From: JARLFX01 sp036404255
GTDB taxonomy: Bacteria; Acidobacteriota; Terriglobia; Terriglobales; Acidobacteriaceae
NCBI GenBank assembly: GCA_036404255.1
Contig: DASWOP010000029.1
Span: forward strand, 1 to 9,121
Reading direction: 5' to 3'
Length of the DNA stretch: 9,121 bases
Shown one piece after another: positions 5,449 through 9,121 of the stretch (its first letter is position 1; each line of letters starts with the position of its first letter). The notes below the pieces were generated by a model. It saw only the letters and a list, made by a program, of their open reading frames with translations, had not been told where the DNA came from and did no database searches. The translations under genes and the position numbers were made by a program.

Positions 5449-7617
5449 ATGCTAGTTACCCATTGGATTTGGTTTGTACTGGCGGTGAGCGTTTTATCGC
5501 TCCTCGTCGCGGTCTTATTCACACGTGAAGTTCTGGGCTCGGATAAGGGCACACCTGCCATGCAGGCTATTGCCACGGCAATCCGCGAGGGCGCAGAGGC
5601 CTTTCTCAAACGGCAATACTACACAATCTACGGCTTCAGCCTGCTGCTGGGTGCATTGCTCTTCATCTTCTACGCGCTCACCAAGCATGACTACGTACTC
5701 GCTGGTAAAACGGTCATCTCCTTCTTTGCCGGCGCAATCTGTTCCGGTCTCGCTGGATTCTCCGGCATGTTCGTCTCCATTCGCGCTAACCTGCGCGCAG
5801 CGGCAGCAGCCCGTACCAGCCTGAACCGTGCGTTGCAGCTTGCGCTGCGCGGCGGCGCTGTGACCGGTCTTTCAGTCGTGTCGCTCTCGCTGCTTGGCGT
5901 TGGCATCATCTTCATTGCCTTCGGCGGCATGGCACATCCCACCGAAGTGCCGTATGAGATTGTCGGCTTCGGCTTCGGCGCCAGCTTTGTAGCGCTGTTT
6001 GCACAGCTCGGCGGCGGCATCTATACCAAGGCTGCTGACGTAGGCGCCGACCTGGTAGGCAAGGTCGAAGCAGGCATCCCTGAAGATGATCCGCGCAATC
6101 CCGCAGTCATCGCCGATCTCGTTGGCGACAACGTTGGCGACTGCGCTGGCCGTGGTGCTGATCTCTTTGAGTCCACCGCCGCAGAGAACATCGGCGCCAT
6201 GATCCTGGCCGTTGCCCTCTTCAGCATCTTCGGCATCAAGGGCATCCTCTTCCCGTTCGTCGCCCGCGCCTTCGGCCTGATTGCATCGGTCATCGGCGTA
6301 TGGTCGGTCAAGCTGAAGAATGAAGACGAAGACCCGATGGTTGCATTGAACCGCGGCTACTACATCACTACCTTCTTCGCCGCCATCGGCTTCTGGGTTG
6401 CGGTGCACTATCTGCTCAACAGCAATATGTGGTTCTTCTATGCCGGACTGATCGGCATGGCGAACTGCTTCCTCTTCGTCTGGATCACACAGTACTACAC
6501 CGAAGACCGCTATCGCCCGGTGCAGTCGATTGCTCACGCTTCGCTTACAGGCCCCGCAACGAATATCATCAGCGGTCTGGCTGTCGGTATGGAATCCACG
6601 GCGTTGCCGGTGATCGCCATCTCGGCGTCCATTCTGGCCTCCTACTACTGCGGTATCCACGCACTGCCTGGGGTACACGGCGCTGGCCTCTTCGGCACCG
6701 CCATCGCCACCATGGGCATGCTGTCCACCGCAGCTTACATCCTGGCCATGGATACCTTCGGACCCATCACCGATAACGCAGGCGGCATCATTGAAATGTC
6801 CGGCGCGCCGGAAGATGTCCGCAAGCGTACCGATCGTCTTGACTCCGTCGGCAACACCACCAAGGCACTGACCAAGGGATACGCCATCGGCTCTGCTGCG
6901 CTGGCGGCCTTCCTGCTCTTTTCTGCCTACCTGGATGCCATCAATGAAATCATTCTCAAGTCGCCGGAGAAGTACGGCACCATGGTGAATGGGATTATGA
7001 CGGTCAACCCGGCGCTGTTGCTGACCAAGGTTGATATCTCCAAGCCACCGATCTTCATCGCTGCCCTTATCGGCGCAGCGCTGGTGATCCTGTTCAGTTC
7101 ACTCGCCATCAAGGCCGTGGGCGCTGCCGCACAGACCGTCATTCAAGAGGTCCGTCGTCAGTTCCGCGAGAACCCGGGCATTATGGAAGGCACCGCCAAG
7201 CCGGATTACCGCCAATGCGTAGACATTGTGACCAAGGGCGCGCTGAAGGCCATGGTCGTTCCCGGTCTGCTCGCTGTCCTGGTACCGGTCGGCGTCGGCT
7301 TTGTCTTCCGCTTCTTCGCGACTACTGAGGATCCCACACTGGGCGCCGAGGCGGTTGCCGGATTGCTCATGGTCGGCACTATCAGCGGCATCCTGTGGGC
7401 CATCTTCATGAACAACGGCGGCGGCGCATGGGATAACGCAAAGAAGTTCATCGAAACCGGAGAGCTTGGCGGCAAGCGTTCCGATGCCCACAAGGCAGCG
7501 GTCGTCGGCGACACCGTCGGCGATCCGTTCAAAGACACAGCCGGCCCATCTCTTCACGTGCTCATCAAGTTGCTCTGCACGGTGACGTTTGTGATGGCGC
7601 CACTCTTCCTGCGGTAG
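5449..7617 (+). CDS. hppA: K+-independent H+-translocating membrane pyrophosphatase
   Basis: This inner-membrane enzyme hydrolyses pyrophosphate to two phosphates and pumps protons. The product has 722 residues and about 16 hydrophobic helices, normal for the family. The PPi/Mg site motifs are DVGADLVGKVE (197-207), DDPRNPAVIADLVGDNVGDC (213-232) followed by AGRGADLFES, then NNGGGAWDNAKK from N655, and the C-terminal GDTVGDPFKDTAGPS. At the potassium-dependence site it has Lys472 and Thr475 (GNTTKALTKGYAIGSA), the hallmark of the K+-independent H+-pumping subfamily; K+-dependent forms have Ala at both. The ATG at 5449 has AAGGAG (5438-5443) 5 nt upstream. An in-frame ATG at 5386 would add 21 unrelated hydrophilic residues with no ribosome binding site. 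The gene follows ppdK, whose PPDK product makes PPi in the PEP-forming direction, but a terminator separates them. The 160-bp gap shows no convincing promoter beyond a TATAGA at 5321-5326. Confidence 0.97.
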   Translation: MLVTHWIWFVLAVSVLSLLVAVLFTREVLGSDKGTPAMQAIATAIREGAEAFLKRQYYTIYGFSLLLGALLFIFYALTKHDYVLAGKTVISFFAGAICSGLAGFSGMFVSIRANLRAAAAARTSLNRALQLALRGGAVTGLSVVSLSLLGVGIIFIAFGGMAHPTEVPYEIVGFGFGASFVALFAQLGGGIYTKAADVGADLVGKVEAGIPEDDPRNPAVIADLVGDNVGDCAGRGADLFESTAAENIGAMILAVALFSIFGIKGILFPFVARAFGLIASVIGVWSVKLKNEDEDPMVALNRGYYITTFFAAIGFWVAVHYLLNSNMWFFYAGLIGMANCFLFVWITQYYTEDRYRPVQSIAHASLTGPATNIISGLAVGMESTALPVIAISASILASYYCGIHALPGVHGAGLFGTAIATMGMLSTAAYILAMDTFGPITDNAGGIIEMSGAPEDVRKRTDRLDSVGNTTKALTKGYAIGSAALAAFLLFSAYLDAINEIILKSPEKYGTMVNGIMTVNPALLLTKVDISKPPIFIAALIGAALVILFSSLAIKAVGAAAQTVIQEVRRQFRENPGIMEGTAKPDYRQCVDIVTKGALKAMVVPGLLAVLVPVGVGFVFRFFATTEDPTLGAEAVAGLLMVGTISGILWAIFMNNGGGAWDNAKKFIETGELGGKRSDAHKAAVVGDTVGDPFKDTAGPSLHVLIKLLCTVTFVMAPLFLR

Positions 7618-7691
7618 AAGTCTGATTGGGCGGGCTGGGCGAAACTGCCCACCCCCCTCCCCGCAGGAATAACAGTTGCAAATATTTCATG

Positions 7692-7727
7692 GAGCCGTAA
7701 CCTATCTCGGGTTGCGGCTCTTTTTTT
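7692..7727 (+). terminator. Rho-independent terminator of hppA
   Basis: GAGCCGTAACC (7692-7702) pairs with GGTTGCGGCTC (7710-7720), 11 bp with one G-T pair and a 7-nt loop, followed by seven T residues (7721-7727). A weaker hairpin (7636-7640 with 7647-7651) lies closer to the hppA stop codon and lacks a T-run. Confidence 0.9.
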
Positions 7728-7742
7728 ATAGCCGTACGCTAT
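7728..7742. promoter_or_regulatory. Palindrome ATAGC-N5-GCTAT upstream of the hydrolase
   Basis: This is a 5-bp perfect inverted repeat right after the hppA terminator and about 70 bp upstream of the hydrolase start. A weak -35-like TTGAGT (7746-7751) follows it. It may be an operator for the hydrolase gene; half-sites this short can occur by chance. Confidence 0.2.
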
Positions 7743-7810
7743 CATTTGAGTTCGGAAAGCCCTGCCGCAAAAGTGCCCCACTTCGCATCAAAACACCTAA
7801 GGAGATAAGT

Positions 7811-8632
7811 ATGAATACGATCACCACTAAAGATGGTACGAAAATCTACTTCAAGGACTGGGGAACAGGAGAACCAGTCACGTTCTCTCATGGCTGGCCG
7901 TTAAGCGCAGACGCATGGGACGCGCAGATGCTGTTTCTGGCGCAGCATGGCTATCGCGTGATCGCTCATGACCGCCGCGGCCACGGGCGCTCCGGCCAGT
8001 CCGGGACCGGCAACGACATGGACACCTACGCGGATGACCTTGCCGAACTGCTGGATACGCTCGATATCAAGGGCGCGACCATGATTGGGCATTCCACCGG
8101 AGGCGGAGAGGTGGCGCGCTACATCGGCCGGCACGGCACCAAGCGAGTGGCCAAAGCCGTTCTGATTGGCGCGGTACCGCCGCTTATGCTCAAAACCGAA
8201 AACAACCCCGGCGGTCTGCCTATCTCCGTCTTTGACGGAATCCGGGCCGGTGTCGTTGCTGACCGGTCACAGTTCTTCAAGGACCTGACCACGCCGTTCT
8301 ATGGTTATGACAAGCCGGATGCGAAGCCCTCGCAAGGCGTTCGCGATTCGTTCTGGCTTCAGGGCATGATGTCTTCCGTTGTGGCGTCTTACGAATGCAT
8401 CAAGCAGTTCTCCGAGACGGACTTCACCGAAGACCTGAAGAAGATCGATGTGCCCACCCTGATCCTGCACGGCGATGCGGATCAGATCGTGCCCATTGGG
8501 GCCTCTGCACTGCTCTCTGCAAAGCTCGTCAAGAACTCAACATTGAAGGTCATACCCGGCGCACCGCACGGCATGTGTACCACGCTGGCCGACCAGATCA
8601 ATACTGAGTTGCTGGCGTTTCTCAAAGCGTAG
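7811..8632 (+). CDS. Alpha/beta hydrolase, cofactor-free haloperoxidase / perhydrolase-esterase group
   Basis: The 273-residue protein is typical in length for the non-heme chloroperoxidase/arylesterase group of alpha/beta hydrolases. These hydrolyse esters and, with hydrogen peroxide and a carboxylic acid, can form peracids that oxidise halides. The catalytic triad can be placed: Ser95 in the nucleophile elbow GHSTGG, Asp224 in HGDADQIVP, and His253 in GAPHG. The oxyanion loop is HGWPLSADAW with Trp29-Pro30. There is no signal peptide, so it acts in the cytoplasm. The ATG at 7811 has TAAGGAG (7798-7804) 6 nt upstream; an in-frame ATG at 7676 would read through the hppA terminator and is rejected. 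The gene appears monocistronic, preceded by the hppA terminator and converging with parE. The physiological substrate is unknown; a role in peroxide or ester detoxification is possible but not shown. Confidence 0.9.
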   Translation: MNTITTKDGTKIYFKDWGTGEPVTFSHGWPLSADAWDAQMLFLAQHGYRVIAHDRRGHGRSGQSGTGNDMDTYADDLAELLDTLDIKGATMIGHSTGGGEVARYIGRHGTKRVAKAVLIGAVPPLMLKTENNPGGLPISVFDGIRAGVVADRSQFFKDLTTPFYGYDKPDAKPSQGVRDSFWLQGMMSSVVASYECIKQFSETDFTEDLKKIDVPTLILHGDADQIVPIGASALLSAKLVKNSTLKVIPGAPHGMCTTLADQINTELLAFLKA

Positions 8633-8658
8633 TTTTATTCCCAGCGGCCCGCCTCAGG

Positions 8659-8686
8659 AGCGGCGCAATTCTATCGTTGCGCCGCT
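8659..8686. repeat. Hairpin between the convergent hydrolase and parE genes
   Basis: AGCGGCGCAA (8659-8668) and TTGCGCCGCT (8677-8686) form a perfect GC-rich 10-bp stem with an 8-nt loop. It overlaps the last codons and stop of parE and lies 27 bp after the hydrolase stop. It could slow transcription from either side or protect 3' ends. There is no T-run on either side, so it is not a standard intrinsic terminator. Confidence 0.6.
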
Positions 8687-8973
8687 TCGGACATATCCTC
8701 TGGCCATATCTGGGCGCCATGCAGCACAGGCAGGATGCGTATCCAATCTCCATCGATACGATAGGCGGCGATGTACGGCGTACGATGGATGACCAGTTCG
8801 CGCGTGCCATCGACACGGCCGGGACGGCCAATTTCGGGAAACTCCATCAACTGTTGGATCTGTTCCCGGATGCGGTCTTCCACCATGACAGCTGCCTGCG
8901 GGCTGTCGGCTTCAATGTAATCAAAGATAGCTTCGCGGTCCGCCAGTGCGAACATGGACCACTCTAACCGCAT
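8671..8973 (-). CDS. parE: ParE/RelE-family type II toxin, apparently without its antitoxin
   Basis: The 100-residue protein has the full length and order of the RelE/ParE toxin fold: an N-terminal MRLEWS strand, helix ALADREAIFDYIEADSPQAA, a second helix to about residue 45, FPEIGRPGR, then the beta-sheet ELVIHRTPYIAAYRI, WIRILPVLHGAQIWP and a short tail. ParE toxins act on DNA gyrase and RelE toxins cut mRNA on the ribosome; sequence alone does not settle which applies. The start at 8973 fits the family's usual first residues. The cognate antitoxin gene normally lies immediately upstream, overlapping or nearly so. Here only about 8 bp of ordinary sequence precedes the ATG, and then an IS481-type element begins near 8982. 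No Shine-Dalgarno sequence is visible upstream, so expression may be poor or driven from the IS. Confidence 0.88.
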   Translation of the reverse strand: MRLEWSMFALADREAIFDYIEADSPQAAVMVEDRIREQIQQLMEFPEIGRPGRVDGTRELVIHRTPYIAAYRIDGDWIRILPVLHGAQIWPEDMSEAAQR

Positions 8974-9011
8974 CGGCTAACTGTTTAGTCCCGGAGATAG
9001 ATGGTGCATAC

Positions 9012-9030
9012 TTTTCTGAACGTCAGAAGG
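9012..9030 (+). promoter_or_regulatory. Hairpin covering part of the transposase ribosome binding site
   Basis: Bases 9012-9019 pair with 9023-9030 (8 bp including two G-T pairs, 3-nt loop). The right arm includes the first four bases of the Shine-Dalgarno AAGGAGG (9027-9033). Such a stem could reduce transposase translation. Confidence 0.4.
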
Positions 9031-9037
9031 AGGCACT

Positions 9038-9121
9038 ATGGGACAGATTCTTCACGGGAGCGCCCGAACGACAGAGGCAGTGCGTCGAGCGATACAGCAT
9101 AGTCAAGAGAGCTTGAGGGCC
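9038..9121 (+). CDS. IS481-type transposase, N-terminal fragment (runs off window)
   Basis: Twenty-eight codons are visible. They begin MGQILHGSARTTEAVRRAI and continue with QHSQESLRA, which I recognise as the conserved N-terminus of a group of IS481-family transposases; a helix-turn-helix and a DDE catalytic core would follow outside the window. The start is supported by AAGGAGG (9027-9033) 4 nt upstream of the ATG. The visible part is intact. Whether the full gene is functional cannot be judged. Confidence 0.85.
   Translation, partial: MGQILHGSARTTEAVRRAIQHSQESLRA

Larger units (their letters stand above)
8982..9121 (+). mobile_element. Left end of an IS481-type insertion sequence (runs off window)
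   Basis: A transposase start lies at 9038. The sequence TGTTTAGTCCCGGAG beginning near 8982 has the TGT start usual for terminal inverted repeats of this family. The exact boundary is inferred, since the right end and any target duplication lie outside the window. The 56-bp leader between the end and the start codon is typical of compact insertion sequences. The insertion is immediately upstream of parE. Confidence 0.65.

Noticed and set aside
5872..6678. Minus-strand open frame (268 codons) opposite hppA
   Set aside because: It is antisense to conserved motifs of hppA and reads as a codon-phase shadow with no recognisable domain.
8659..8686. Bidirectional intrinsic terminator between the hydrolase and parE
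   Set aside because: The stem is good, but neither side has a T-run, so I list it only as a hairpin.

Overview
The window looks like chromosomal DNA from a GC-rich soil bacterium, most probably an acidobacterium of the Terriglobia/Acidobacteriaceae type. The reasons are protein style: a DUF6526-type membrane protein, a K+-independent H+-pyrophosphatase, a long PPDK and a short-leader IS481-type transposase. They also include strong GGAGG-type ribosome binding sites and palindromic ATCCGTG repeats between genes. This assignment is inference; no marker gene is present.

Layout. Positions 1-308 (minus) hold the N-terminal part of a small secreted protein of unknown function, with a good sigma70-like promoter. 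Positions 503-1384 (minus) encode endonuclease IV (nfo), a DNA base-excision repair enzyme, with a palindromic ATCCGTG-type repeat on each side. Positions 1685-2119 (plus) encode a two-helix DUF6526-type membrane protein. A 360-bp gene-free stretch follows. It carries a 10-bp tandem repeat, nested inverted repeats, a small palindrome and an excellent CRP/FNR-type operator (ATGTGA-N6-TCACAT), and leads into ppdK (2480-5224, pyruvate phosphate dikinase). A strong intrinsic terminator separates ppdK from hppA (5449-7617, H+-translocating pyrophosphatase), which ends at a second strong terminator. Positions 7811-8632 encode an alpha/beta hydrolase of the cofactor-free haloperoxidase/perhydrolase group. 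Positions 8671-8973 (minus) encode a ParE-type toxin. From about 8982 to the window end lies the left end of an IS481-type insertion sequence with the first 28 codons of its transposase.

How the genes may work together. In the gluconeogenic direction PPDK makes PEP, AMP and PPi from pyruvate, ATP and Pi. HppA hydrolyses PPi and pumps protons. The two form a plausible PPi-economy pair, although the terminator between them argues for separate transcription units. The CRP-like site suggests that ppdK responds to a carbon or energy signal.

The most unusual points are the IS end about 9 bp upstream of the parE start codon, which appears to have cut the toxin off from its antitoxin and ribosome binding site, and the paired ATCCGTG palindromes that bracket nfo. 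I do not see convincing evidence for a new multi-gene system. Most of the window is ordinary metabolic and repair genes with interesting non-coding structure.
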